From an uncultured Bacteroidota bacterium (GTDB taxonomy: Bacteria; Bacteroidota; Bacteroidia; Flavobacteriales; Flavobacteriaceae): a stretch of 43,599 nucleotides of DNA. The stretch's first letter is position 1, and each line of letters begins with the position of its first letter. A model generated the notes under the pieces. The model made no database searches, had not been told where the DNA came from, and worked only from the letters and a program-made list of their open reading frames with translations. Shown one piece after another: positions 1 through 8,053 of the stretch. The position numbers and the translations under genes are program-made. The DNA lies in NCBI GenBank assembly GCA_913060705.1, contig CAJXTX010000009.1, positions 1 to 43,599 of the forward strand, written 5' to 3'.

Positions 1-10
1 AAGGTTTTTA

Positions 11-28
11 AAACGTCTATAAACGTTT
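11..28. repeat. Inverted repeat AAACG-N8-CGTTT upstream of metG
   Basis: AAACG, 8 bases, CGTTT, preceded by TTTTTA. The same arrangement with the same spacer length and the same TTTTTA flank occurs at 3446-3463. Here it sits around the -33 region of the metG promoter, so it could be a regulator site; that is inference. Confidence 0.35.
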
Positions 29-43
29 AGCCTAGTAAAATGG

Positions 44-51
44 TATTTTTG
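44..51 (+). promoter_or_regulatory. -7 promoter element of metG
   Basis: TATTTTTG matches the Bacteroidota -7 consensus TAnnTTTG, 21 nt before the ATG at 73. No convincing -33 TTTG was found; a palindrome (11-28) occupies that area instead. Confidence 0.5.
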
Positions 52-72
52 AGCTCCTCAAAGTCGATACGA

Positions 73-2133
73 ATGAGCCAAAAAAAGAGACGTCTCACAA
101 TAACTGCAGCACTCCCCTACACCAACGGTCCTATACACATCGGACACCTTGCAGGAGTTTACGTGCCCGCCGATATTTATGCGCGTTATCAGCGTTTAGA
201 GGGAAACGATGTTGCCTTTATTTGTGGCAGTGACGAACACGGAGTGGCCATCTCGATGAAGGCCAGAAAAGAAGGGACTACCCCTCAACAGATTATCGAT
301 ACCTATGATGCGATCATTCGAGAATCATTCCGCGACTTTGGTATCTCATTTGACAACTACTCTAGAACTTCAAGGCAAGTTCATCACGATACTGCAAGAA
401 GTTTTTTTACTACCCTCTATGAAAAAGGGGCCTTCGAAGAGCATACCAATCAGCAATTATACGACGCCGAAGCTGACCAATTCTTAGCTGATCGTTTTGT
501 GATAGGTACCTGCCCGCGTTGTCAAAACGAAGAGGCCTACGGCGACCAGTGCGAGAAATGTGGCGCCTCTTTAAACGCAACAGATCTGATTAACCCTAAA
601 AGCACCTTAACCGGAAGTATTCCTGTGATGAAGGAAACTACGCACTGGTATCTTCCATTAGATCGAAGCGAAGCGTTTTTAAAATCATGGATTTTAGAGA
701 GTCATAAAAGTGATTGGAAGCCAAATGTCTATGGTCAGTGCAAGTCTTGGATTGACGATGGATTAAAACCAAGAGCGGTAACACGTGATTTAGACTGGGG
801 GATCGATGTCCCTTTAGAAGAAGCAGCAGGTAAAAAACTTTATGTGTGGTTTGAGGCACCTATCGGCTATGTCTCATCTACCATTGAATGGGCAAAAGAA
901 AAGGGAATCGATTGGGAACCGTACTGGAAAGATGAGCATACTGAATTGGTCCACTTCATCGGAAAGGATAACATCGTATTTCACTGTATCATATTCCCGG
1001 CTATACTTAAAGAACACGGCGGATACATTCTTCCGAAAAACGTTCCCGCAAATGAATTCTTAAATCTTGAAGGACAAAAACTATCCACTTCAAAAAATTG
1101 GGCGGTTTGGCTTCACGAATACCTTGAGGACTTTAGGGATATGCAAGATGCTTTGCGCTATGTCTTAACGATAAACGCCCCAGAAACAAAGGATAACGAC
1201 TTTACCTGGACTGACTTTCAGGCACGGGTAAACAATGAGCTCGTTGCGGTTTATGGAAATTTTGTGAATCGCGTAGTAGTACTCACACAAAAATACTACG
1301 AGGGCCAGGTGCCACAACCCCAAGTTTTCTCTGCCGAAGATCGGGCCCTATTAGAAGAAATTAAACATCTACCCAGCCAACTATCGCAGGCGTTTGAGCA
1401 GTATAAGTTCAGAGAATCTGCTCAAATCTTCATGGGGCTGGCAAGAAGCGGAAATAAATACTTGGCCGACCAAGAGCCTTGGAAGCTCATAAAAACTGAA
1501 CCTTCACGAGTTCAAACCATTTTATATGTCGCTCTTCAGGTAGCAGCGGCTTTAGCTCATCTTGGCGAACCGCTTCTGCCTCATAGCTCTAAAAAACTGA
1601 AAGAAATGCTGAATCTAAAAGCAGACACACTTTCTTTTGAATCTATTTCGGCAGCAAACGAACTTATAGCCCCTAACCATCAACTCGGAACTTCGCAGCT
1701 ACTGTTTAGAAAAATAGAAGATGCCGAGATTGAGAAGCAATTAGAAAAGCTTCGCGCTACCGATGCAAGCTCTAATGAAAATCAACAAACACATCCTCCT
1801 GTGAAAGAACTTATAAACTTCGATCAGTTTAGCGCCTTGGATCTCAGAGTTGGAACAATCGTTTCAGCAGAAAAAATGCCCAAAGCAGACAAACTCCTAG
1901 TGCTCAAGGTTGACTTAGGATTTGAAGAAAGAACCATTGTTTCTGGTATTGCAGAATCCTTCGATCCTGCTTCCATCGTAGGACAACAGGTTAGCGTCGT
2001 AGTGAACCTAGCTCCAAGAAAATTACGTGGTGTTGAAAGCCAAGGGATGATTCTTATGGCCACCCGTGCTGACGGTCAACTTGAATTCATGGCGCCTGAG
2101 AATCAAACCGAAAACGGGAGTCTTATTTCGTAG
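73..2133 (+). CDS. metG: Methionyl-tRNA synthetase
   Basis: Charges tRNA-Met with methionine in the cytoplasm (class I aminoacyl-tRNA synthetase). From the start chosen here (686 aa) the HIGH motif is at residues 22-25, a CxxC...CxxC zinc knuckle at C147/C150/C160/C163, and the KMSKS loop is the variant KLSTS at 336-340. A C-terminal EMAP/Trbp111-like tRNA-binding domain starts near residue 580 ([15 protein letters not shown]), as in dimeric MetRS. An in-frame ATG at 40 would add 11 residues, but a TAnnTTTG box at 44-51 lies inside that extension and the conserved protein begins at [16 protein letters not shown], so 73 is preferred. The stop codon directly abuts the ATG of the next gene, suggesting translational coupling. 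Identity is certain; only the start is a judgement. Confidence 0.97.
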   Translation: MSQKKRRLTITAALPYTNGPIHIGHLAGVYVPADIYARYQRLEGNDVAFICGSDEHGVAISMKARKEGTTPQQIIDTYDAIIRESFRDFGISFDNYSRTSRQVHHDTARSFFTTLYEKGAFEEHTNQQLYDAEADQFLADRFVIGTCPRCQNEEAYGDQCEKCGASLNATDLINPKSTLTGSIPVMKETTHWYLPLDRSEAFLKSWILESHKSDWKPNVYGQCKSWIDDGLKPRAVTRDLDWGIDVPLEEAAGKKLYVWFEAPIGYVSSTIEWAKEKGIDWEPYWKDEHTELVHFIGKDNIVFHCIIFPAILKEHGGYILPKNVPANEFLNLEGQKLSTSKNWAVWLHEYLEDFRDMQDALRYVLTINAPETKDNDFTWTDFQARVNNELVAVYGNFVNRVVVLTQKYYEGQVPQPQVFSAEDRALLEEIKHLPSQLSQAFEQYKFRESAQIFMGLARSGNKYLADQEPWKLIKTEPSRVQTILYVALQVAAALAHLGEPLLPHSSKKLKEMLNLKADTLSFESISAANELIAPNHQLGTSQLLFRKIEDAEIEKQLEKLRATDASSNENQQTHPPVKELINFDQFSALDLRVGTIVSAEKMPKADKLLVLKVDLGFEERTIVSGIAESFDPASIVGQQVSVVVNLAPRKLRGVESQGMILMATRADGQLEFMAPENQTENGSLIS

Positions 2134-3036
2134 ATGATCTTTATTGCGTCAGACCCTTCTTTCGCTCATCCTCTTCCTGAAGGCCATAGGTTTCCAATGC
2201 TCAAATACGAGCTATTGCCTCGGCAACTTTTACACGAAGGCACCTGCACTGAAGCGCAATTCTTTAGTCCGAACAAAGTTGATCTAGGTCATGTGCTAAG
2301 CACCCACGAAGAGACCTATGTGCAGCGGCTGCTCAACGAAGAGTTACATCCAAAAGAGGTACGCAAGATCGGTTTTCCGCTGAGCACAGCTTTAGTAGAA
2401 CGCGAACTTCGAATCGCCCAAGGAACCATAGATGGAGCATTAAAAGCCATTGAATACGGGGTCGCATTAAATATCGCTGGCGGTACACATCACGCGTATC
2501 CTGATCGTGGCGAAGCATTTTGTTTGCTTAATGACCAGGCCATCGCGGCAAATTACCTTCTAAACCATACCTCGACGAAGCGTATACTGATTGTCGACCT
2601 AGATGTTCACCAAGGGAACGGTACGGCGGTTATTTTTCAGAATAAGCGCGAGGTTTTTACGTTTTCAATGCATGGTAAAGCCAACTATCCCTTTAAAAAA
2701 GAGGCGTCAGATCTCGATGTTGAATTGGAGCGCGGCACCGACGACAATACTTATCTTCAATTGTTACAAGAGCAGCTTGAGGTTCTTTTTGAACGCGTAC
2801 AACCAGATTTTATCTTCTACCTCAGCGGGGTTGATGTCTTGGCCACTGATAAGCTCGGCACGCTTGGACTAACCCTTGAGGGTTGCAAAAGGAGAGACGC
2901 CCTTGTCTTACAAATGGCCTACGACAAAGGCGTCCCGGTTCAATGCTCAATGGGTGGAGGATATTCAAAAGACATACGCGTCATCGTAGAGGCGCATGCC
3001 AATACCTATAGAATCGCCCACTCCATTTACGGCTAA
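2134..3036 (+). CDS. Histone deacetylase family protein (Zn-dependent deacylase)
   Basis: 300 aa arginase/deacetylase-fold amidohydrolase. The paired catalytic histidines are H119-H120 in GGTHHA. The zinc ligands are D157 and H159 (DLDVHQGNG) and D234 (SGVDVLATD), and the transition-state tyrosine is Y277 in GGGY. All catalytic positions are therefore present. The family removes acetyl or other acyl groups from lysine or small amines; the bacterial substrate cannot be read from sequence. The DVHQGNG form (Q rather than H) and small size resemble the HDAC11/class IV-like bacterial group. Its ATG follows the metG stop codon with no gap, so it is probably cotranscribed and coupled to metG. Its 3' end overlaps the convergent ssb gene by 4 bp. 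Confidence 0.88.
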   Translation: MIFIASDPSFAHPLPEGHRFPMLKYELLPRQLLHEGTCTEAQFFSPNKVDLGHVLSTHEETYVQRLLNEELHPKEVRKIGFPLSTALVERELRIAQGTIDGALKAIEYGVALNIAGGTHHAYPDRGEAFCLLNDQAIAANYLLNHTSTKRILIVDLDVHQGNGTAVIFQNKREVFTFSMHGKANYPFKKEASDLDVELERGTDDNTYLQLLQEQLEVLFERVQPDFIFYLSGVDVLATDKLGTLGLTLEGCKRRDALVLQMAYDKGVPVQCSMGGGYSKDIRVIVEAHANTYRIAHSIYG

Positions 3037-3392
3037 ACGAGCTCTTCTATTTTTGCCTCAGGCTTTCCCAGAAGCAGCAATTCAGCACATTTGATTTCTG
3101 TGATGTACTTTTTTACTCCAGCCGCATCCTCATAAGAGCGTGTTTGAATCTTACCTGAAACGGCAACCTCTCGACCCGTTTGAACATATTTTTCAACGAC
3201 TTCAGCTTGACGGTCCCACGCAATTATGGTATGCCATTGCGTGTCTACCACACGTTCGCCAGAAGCATCGGTATAAGTTTCGTTCGTTGCCAAACTAAAT
3301 TTTGCCCTTTTCTTACCGCCCTCTAGGTTCATAATTTCAGGTTCATTACCGACATACCCAATTAACTGTGCTTGATTTCTTAATGCATTCAT
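3033..3392 (-). CDS. ssb: Single-stranded DNA-binding protein, short form
   Basis: 119 aa, one OB fold covering nearly the whole protein: N-terminal MNALRNQAQLIGYVG, central WHTIIAWDRQAE, and GREVAVSGKIQTRSY. It binds ssDNA during replication, recombination and repair. Typical housekeeping SSBs are about 150-180 aa with a flexible linker and a DDDIPF-like acidic tail that docks partner proteins. This one ends GKPEAKIEELV, with no such tail, so it may be an auxiliary SSB or a lineage-specific short form. It converges on the deacetylase gene with a 4-bp overlap. No exact -7 box precedes it; a degenerate TTAATTTG lies about 7 nt upstream. Confidence 0.9.
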   Translation of the reverse strand: MNALRNQAQLIGYVGNEPEIMNLEGGKKRAKFSLATNETYTDASGERVVDTQWHTIIAWDRQAEVVEKYVQTGREVAVSGKIQTRSYEDAAGVKKYITEIKCAELLLLGKPEAKIEELV

Positions 3393-3445
3393 ATGATTTG
3401 ATTTTGGGTCAAATTAAAGCGCTCAAAAACCGTCAAGCGTTTTTA

Positions 3446-3463
3446 AAACGAATACAATCGTTT
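3446..3463. repeat. Inverted repeat AAACG-N8-CGTTT, second copy
   Basis: Same 5-bp arms, 8-nt spacer and TTTTTA flank as at 11-28. It lies between the divergent ssb and zinc-ribbon genes, so it could serve either. Confidence 0.35.
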
Positions 3464-3541
3464 ATAGGTGTATAATAGCATAAACAGATCGCTGCATGCT
3501 TCTTTCAGCTTAGGTGTTGAACTTGGGCACAAAACCATATC

Positions 3542-3964
3542 ATGAAGCGCAACTGTATACAATGCGATGAGCCGTTGTACGGTAGAAGCGATCAACGTTT
3601 CTGCAGTACCTCTTGTCGCAGCCACTATCACAATCACAAAAGAGAAGGCGAGAATAAGACTTTTTATGCCACTCACAAGCACCTCATCACTAACTATAAA
3701 ATGCTCTCAAAAATCCTTGAGCAACACCCGCACATTGCTAGTATCAACCAGCTGGTACGATTTGGATTCGTTGCATCAAAAATTACAGAAATAGAACTTG
3801 AGGGGCCTAATACCAGACCCGTGTTTTATCTGTACGATATCGGATTCAGATACCTAGATCAAAAACATATTGAGGTGTTCAAGTGCCCTATACACCGCTC
3901 ATGGCATTCCAATAGGCAATTAAGGCCTGATTGGTTTGATTCACTTCAGAAAGTGCCTCGTTAA
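3542..3964 (+). CDS. Small zinc-ribbon protein of unknown function
   Basis: 140 aa. The N-terminus has a four-cysteine treble-clef or ribbon pattern, C5-x2-C8 ... C21-x3-C25 (RFCSTSCRSHYHNH), like the DUF2116-type zinc ribbons common as short hypothetical proteins in flavobacteria. The remainder is mixed alpha/beta with no motif I recognise. It may bind nucleic acid or protein through the ribbon, but nothing in the sequence fixes this. It is divergent from ssb and its last 77 bp overlap, antisense, the end of the lipoprotein gene on the other strand, an unusually long overlap. No -7 box is evident upstream. Confidence 0.72.
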   Translation: MKRNCIQCDEPLYGRSDQRFCSTSCRSHYHNHKREGENKTFYATHKHLITNYKMLSKILEQHPHIASINQLVRFGFVASKITEIELEGPNTRPVFYLYDIGFRYLDQKHIEVFKCPIHRSWHSNRQLRPDWFDSLQKVPR

Positions 3965-4340
3965 CCCGATCGTTTTCTTCGAGTGCCCCCTTCAATTGCA
4001 AAAGGTAAGTTCTAAGCAGTTTCAAACGACTTTTTAATCCGCGGTCTGTCAGTACAGTGGGTTCAGGTCTTGTTTCAAGCTCTTGAATCTGAACTACAAT
4101 ACGATTCAATTGTTCAATGAGTTCGGTGCGCGATGAGAATGCTATCAAAACATCCAACTCATCCTGAAGCGATTGCATGGGATACTCTTGTGTAGAAAAA
4201 GTATCTACAACCTCTTCTTGGCGAAGAAGTTTCAATTCGTACGAGATTTCCTCCTTGGGGGTTGCGTCAATTTGAGGTGTAGAAACAGACGTACAAGAGA
4301 TAAAACTCAGCAGAATAAATAAGGCAAAAAACTCTTTCAC
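3888..4340 (-). CDS. Hypothetical lipoprotein with coiled-coil
   Basis: 150 aa starting with GTG. MKEFFALFILLSFISC is a lipoprotein signal with the lipidated cysteine at residue 16, so the protein is probably anchored to an envelope membrane. The rest is charged and helical, rich in Leu/Glu/Gln heptad-like spacing (residues about 55-135), consistent with a coiled coil. No enzymatic motif. The 3' end overlaps the convergent zinc-ribbon gene by 77 bp. A box one mismatch from TAnnTTTG (TAATTTCG) lies 5 nt before the GTG. Function unknown. Confidence 0.7.
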   Translation of the reverse strand: MKEFFALFILLSFISCTSVSTPQIDATPKEEISYELKLLRQEEVVDTFSTQEYPMQSLQDELDVLIAFSSRTELIEQLNRIVVQIQELETRPEPTVLTDRGLKSRLKLLRTYLLQLKGALEENDRVNEALSEVNQTNQALIAYWNAMSGV

Positions 4341-4369
4341 GTAGACGAAATTACGACAATCTAAAAGAG

Positions 4370-4377
4370 TATTTTTG
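4370..4377 (+). promoter_or_regulatory. -7 promoter element of the threonine dehydrogenase gene
   Basis: TATTTTTG, exact TAnnTTTG match, 26 nt before the ATG at 4404. No clear -33 box. Confidence 0.5.
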
Positions 4378-4403
4378 GAGCGTTTAAAGGTTTAGGGTTC
4401 TTC

Positions 4404-5327
4404 ATGCAAAAGGCGGTTCTTGTAATTGGATCTGAAGGTCAAATCGGCTCAGAACTATGTGATGCATTAAGCGTTAATGGATTCAAGGTAATCCGTGCAG
4501 ACATTCGTTTACAGACCGATGAAGCGAAGCTGCATTATCATCTAGACGCAACCGATAAAGACGCCATCGAACATATCATCGAAAAGCACGGTATCGAGGT
4601 GGTGTATCTTATGGCTGCCATGCTCAGCGCAACCGCCGAAAAGCATCCTCAAAAGGCATGGGAACTGAATATGCAAAGCCTCTTACACGTTTTAGATCTG
4701 GCTAAAGAAAAGAAAATCAAGCAAGTCTTTTGGCCTTCTAGTATAGCCATTTTTGGACCTGACACCCCAAAGAAAAATACTCCTCAGGAGACTGTGATTC
4801 ACCCAAGCACTGTTTACGGAATTAGCAAAAGAGCTGGAGAAATGTGGTGCGCTTATTACCATAGGGTATTCGGAGTGGATGTCCGCAGCCTCAGGTATCC
4901 GGGTATTATTAGCTATAAGACAGCCCCGGGCGGAGGCACTACCGATTATGCGATAGAGATTTTTAAATCTGCCAAAAATGAAGGACGATACACCTCCTAT
5001 ATTGAAGCCCGCACCATCACACCCATGATTTATATGAGCGATGCCATTACGGCCACCATCGCTTTAATGCAAGCCCCTGCTCAAGCTATCACAGTAAGAA
5101 CCTCTTACAATCTTGACGGTCTGGCTGTGAGTCCGCAAAAGCTCGAAGAAGAAATCAGAAAGCAGCTTCCAGATTTCAAAGTCGACTACAATACCGATTA
5201 CAGGCAAGCCATTGCCGCTTCGTGGCCAGAGAGCATCAATGATGAGAGCGCAAGATCTGACTGGGGATACACCATTCATACAGACTTACAGCGCCTTGTG
5301 CAAGAGATGCTATCGCACATCGAGTAG
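4404..5327 (+). CDS. tdh: L-threonine 3-dehydrogenase, extended SDR type
   Basis: 307 aa NAD-dependent epimerase/dehydratase-fold enzyme. The Rossmann glycine motif GSEGQIG is at residues 9-15 and the catalytic YxxxK is Y138/K142 (YGISK). The region SLRYPGIISYKTAPGGGTTDY and the C-terminal block with SWPESINDESARSDWG are the signatures by which I recognise SDR-type threonine dehydrogenase rather than a nucleotide-sugar epimerase. It would oxidise L-threonine to 2-amino-3-ketobutyrate in the cytoplasm; the partner ligase (kbl) is not in this window. It stands alone with its own promoter box. Confidence 0.85.
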   Translation: MQKAVLVIGSEGQIGSELCDALSVNGFKVIRADIRLQTDEAKLHYHLDATDKDAIEHIIEKHGIEVVYLMAAMLSATAEKHPQKAWELNMQSLLHVLDLAKEKKIKQVFWPSSIAIFGPDTPKKNTPQETVIHPSTVYGISKRAGEMWCAYYHRVFGVDVRSLRYPGIISYKTAPGGGTTDYAIEIFKSAKNEGRYTSYIEARTITPMIYMSDAITATIALMQAPAQAITVRTSYNLDGLAVSPQKLEEEIRKQLPDFKVDYNTDYRQAIAASWPESINDESARSDWGYTIHTDLQRLVQEMLSHIE

Positions 5328-5347
5328 TTCAATCGCCTGAAAGGACG

Positions 5348-5355
5348 TAATTTTG
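5348..5355 (+). promoter_or_regulatory. -7 element 4 nt before the hydroxylase start codon
   Basis: TAATTTTG, exact TAnnTTTG match, followed by only four bases before ATG 5360. If used, transcription would start at or very near the A of the ATG, giving a leaderless mRNA. Confidence 0.5.
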
Positions 5356-5359
5356 TACT

Positions 5360-6238
5360 ATGCTTAGTACTGTTTTATCCGTTGTTTGGGAAAGTTTTTT
5401 AGGCACCCTCAATTATTACAAGGCGTCCTTCTTATTTCAGGTTCCTTGGTATCAAAACTACGCCTACGGTTTGCTCGTAATTTCTCTCGTAGTCTGGGCA
5501 CTTGAAATCGCGTTCCCGTGGAGAAAAAACCAAGCGGTCTTTAGAAAAGATTTCTTCTTAGATCTGGGCCACATGTTATTCAACTTCTTTTTGTTTTCGG
5601 CAGCCATAAGCGGCTTTTATGCCCTCGCCGAAAACGGATTTGCCGCAGTCGGTATTCAAATCGACTCCTTCGCCCTCATCTCGCTCCAAAGCCTGCCTGT
5701 AGGAATCCAATTGCTCCTCTTTTTTGTCTTACTAGATTTTGTCCAATGGATCACTCACGTTGCCCTGCACCGCTTTGAATGGCTTTGGCACTTTCATCAG
5801 CTACACCATAGCGTAAAAGAGATGGGATTCGCCGCTCACTTCAGATACCACTGGATGGAGAACGTCCTCTATAAGCCCCTGAAGACCATTGCCATCATGC
5901 TCTTAGGCGGGTTCGAGCCTGAGCAGGCCTACATCGTTCACTTTACAGCAATCACAATTGGTCATCTGAATCACGCCAATTTGGGCTTTACCTATGGACC
6001 GTTGAAATACCTCTTAAACAATCCGGTGATGCATCTCTATCACCATGCAAAAGCGCTGCCCGAAGACCATCCCTATGGGGTGAACTTCGGTATCAGTCTG
6101 AGCGTTTGGGATTATCTATTTAATGCTGCTTTTGTTCCGAAAAAAGATCCGGATCTAGAGTTGGGTTATGAAGGAGATGAGAATATGCCTAGCGGATTCT
6201 TAAAGCAACAGAGTTACGGATTTAATAAACGTTCATGA
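5360..6238 (+). CDS. Sterol desaturase / fatty acid hydroxylase family membrane protein
   Basis: 292 aa integral membrane di-iron enzyme. The histidine boxes are H133xxxH137, H146xxH149H150, a central NH-containing segment near 202-206, and H225xxH228H229, matching the fatty-acid-hydroxylase superfamily. Hydrophobic stretches at about 33-52, 68-90, 112-130 and 175-200 give at least four membrane segments. Members hydroxylate or desaturate lipids, sterols or carotenoids using O2; the substrate is not determinable here. At 292 aa it is too long for a classical CrtZ carotenoid hydroxylase. The stop overlaps the next start by 4 bp (ATGA), so it forms an operon with the DUF3109 gene. Confidence 0.87.
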   Translation: MLSTVLSVVWESFLGTLNYYKASFLFQVPWYQNYAYGLLVISLVVWALEIAFPWRKNQAVFRKDFFLDLGHMLFNFFLFSAAISGFYALAENGFAAVGIQIDSFALISLQSLPVGIQLLLFFVLLDFVQWITHVALHRFEWLWHFHQLHHSVKEMGFAAHFRYHWMENVLYKPLKTIAIMLLGGFEPEQAYIVHFTAITIGHLNHANLGFTYGPLKYLLNNPVMHLYHHAKALPEDHPYGVNFGISLSVWDYLFNAAFVPKKDPDLELGYEGDENMPSGFLKQQSYGFNKRS

Positions 6239-6810
6239 TTCAGATTGGCGACACCCTAGTTTCTGACGAACTGCTTTCAGAGGCCTTTGTTTGCGACCTT
6301 AATGCGTGCAAAGGAGCTTGTTGCGTTGAAGGGGAGTATGGTGCTCCACTAGAGCAAGAAGAGGCCGATGAGCTTAAAGACAAAGCAGAGATTATTGCCC
6401 CTTATCTGAGCGAAAAAGGTCGTATGGCTATCGCTCAACAAGGCGCCTGGGTCAAAGGAGAAGATGGAGATTTAGAAACCCCACTAATGCCAAGCGGCCA
6501 TTGCGCTTATGTGATAGAAGATGAAGATAAGACACTGAAATGTGGACTAGAACGTGTTCATGAAGAAGGCCATATCAACTTCAAAAAACCCATCAGCTGC
6601 CATTTATATCCCGTACGTGTGAAGCGCTACACTTCGTTTGAAGCAGTTAATTACCATCGTTGGAACATCTGTAGTCCAGCCTGCTCACTCGGAAGTGCTT
6701 TGAACACCAAAATCTACGTTTTCGTCAAAGAGGCATTGATTCGAAAATACGGTCAAGAGTGGTACGAACAACTCGAACAAGCAGCGGCACTTTGGAATAA
6801 AAAATCTTAG
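6235..6810 (+). CDS. DUF3109 family cysteine-rich protein
   Basis: 191 aa soluble protein with nine cysteines in a conserved arrangement: C20, C25, C29, C30 (CDLNACKGACC), C90, C103, C122, C146 and C150. This is the DUF3109 pattern and resembles the YkgJ-like Cx-cluster families thought to hold zinc or an iron-sulfur centre. No experimentally known function that I can name. Translationally coupled (ATGA) to the upstream di-iron hydroxylase, which suggests a metal or redox link to it, but this is inference. Followed by a 207-bp gap before nrdB. Confidence 0.82.
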   Translation: MIQIGDTLVSDELLSEAFVCDLNACKGACCVEGEYGAPLEQEEADELKDKAEIIAPYLSEKGRMAIAQQGAWVKGEDGDLETPLMPSGHCAYVIEDEDKTLKCGLERVHEEGHINFKKPISCHLYPVRVKRYTSFEAVNYHRWNICSPACSLGSALNTKIYVFVKEALIRKYGQEWYEQLEQAAALWNKKS

Positions 6811-6957
6811 GCTGTTTAAGGGATTTTTTGAGTCGTTAAAAAAGCAAAATCTCGTATCGCAGCACTGACAAGTGTTCAACTCACATTTCAACATTTTCTG
6901 TTAAAAACTTATCGTTGAACGTCTAAAAAGGCACTTTCGACGAGGGAGGTATTTTTC

Positions 6958-6965
6958 CATCTTTG
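6958..6965 (+). promoter_or_regulatory. Possible -7 element of nrdBA
   Basis: CATCTTTG, one mismatch from TAnnTTTG, 52 nt before the nrdB ATG, with CTTTC about 19-20 nt upstream as a poor -33. The predicted leader contains a short hairpin, TCCC-GCGA-GGGA at 6970-6981, closed by a GNRA tetraloop. I saw no clear NrdR box pair in the 207-bp gap. Confidence 0.25.
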
Positions 6966-7017
6966 TTAGTCCCGCGAGGGATCAATCCTGTCTTTAATTT
7001 CTAAAAAAAATTGCACT

Positions 7018-8007
7018 ATGTCAGCAGCAGTCGAGCCTATTTTACAAGACAATCCAGATCGATTTGTCATATTCCCTATCCAACATCACGATTTGTGGCA
7101 GTGGTACAAAACCTCAGAAGCGTCTTTTTGGACGGCAGAAGAAATTGACCTTTCACAAGATGCGAACGATTGGGAAAATAAGCTGACGGATGATGAACGT
7201 TATTTTGTAAAACACATTCTTGCTTTTTTTGCTGCATCTGACGGGATCGTAAACGAAAACCTCGCTGAGAATTTCGTCAACGAAGTGCAGTATTCAGAAG
7301 CCAAGTTCTTTTATGGGTTTCAAATCATGATGGAGAACATCCATTCTGAAACCTATTCACTTCTCATCGACACTTATGTAAAAGATGAAAAAGAAAAGAA
7401 CACCCTGTTCAAGGCCATTGAAAACTTCCCAGCAATTAAGAAAAAGGCAGATTGGGCGTTGAAATGGATCGAGTCTCCAAGCTTTGCTGAACGATTGATT
7501 GCCTTTGCAGCGGTAGAAGGAATCTTCTTTTCAGGAGCATTCTGTTCTATCTTCTGGCTGAAAAAACGCGGACTAATGCCCGGGCTTACCTTCTCAAACG
7601 AATTGATCTCAAGAGACGAAGGAATGCACTGTGACTTTGCGGTTCACCTGCACAATAATCACCTAGTGAATAAAGTACCTAAGGAGCGTATCAAAGAGAT
7701 CATCACCAATGCCCTTGACATCGAGCGCGAGTTTATTACCGAATCACTTCCGGTGAGCCTGATTGGTATGAACGCCAAGCTGATGACCCAATACCTCGAA
7801 TTCGTAACGGATCGTCTACTCGTTGAATTGAACTGTGAGAAAGTTTACAATGCGACGAATCCTTTCGACTTCATGGATATGATTTCACTTCAAGGAAAGA
7901 CCAACTTCTTTGAAAAGAAGGTTAGTGAATACCAAAAAGCAGGAGTTAAGCAACAAGAAAAACAAGCCAAAGAAGAAGATCCGTTCGCTTTCGATGCAGA
8001 TTTTTAA
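7018..8007 (+). CDS. nrdB: Ribonucleoside-diphosphate reductase class Ia, small (radical) subunit
   Basis: 329 aa ferritin-like R2 protein that generates the tyrosyl radical for reduction of NDPs to dNDPs. The di-iron ligands are all visible: D75, E106, H109, E167, E201 and H204. The radical tyrosine is Y113 in the ENIHSETY motif, so this is a tyrosyl-radical enzyme, not a Tyr-less class Ic form. The C-terminal tail ([12 protein letters not shown]) is the acidic/aromatic peptide that docks in NrdA. The gene precedes nrdA by 46 bp in the same operon. Other dNTP-pool genes in the window are gmk and dgt. Confidence 0.97.
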   Translation: MSAAVEPILQDNPDRFVIFPIQHHDLWQWYKTSEASFWTAEEIDLSQDANDWENKLTDDERYFVKHILAFFAASDGIVNENLAENFVNEVQYSEAKFFYGFQIMMENIHSETYSLLIDTYVKDEKEKNTLFKAIENFPAIKKKADWALKWIESPSFAERLIAFAAVEGIFFSGAFCSIFWLKKRGLMPGLTFSNELISRDEGMHCDFAVHLHNNHLVNKVPKERIKEIITNALDIEREFITESLPVSLIGMNAKLMTQYLEFVTDRLLVELNCEKVYNATNPFDFMDMISLQGKTNFFEKKVSEYQKAGVKQQEKQAKEEDPFAFDADF

Positions 8008-8053
8008 AATGGAATAAACCCAACAACCTCATTACCCCTTAGAACCCACAACT

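Noticed and set aside
40-72. Upstream in-frame ATG extending metG by 11 residues
   Set aside because: The extension contains the TAnnTTTG promoter box and is not part of the conserved MetRS N-terminus.
3466-3478. TATAAT-like sequence as an E. coli-type sigma70 promoter for the zinc-ribbon gene
   Set aside because: Bacteroidota primary sigma uses TAnnTTTG; no matching -35 box and the site is over 60 nt from the ATG.
6811-7017. Riboswitch in the nrdB leader
   Set aside because: Only a 4-5 bp GNRA hairpin was visible; no conserved riboswitch core recognised.
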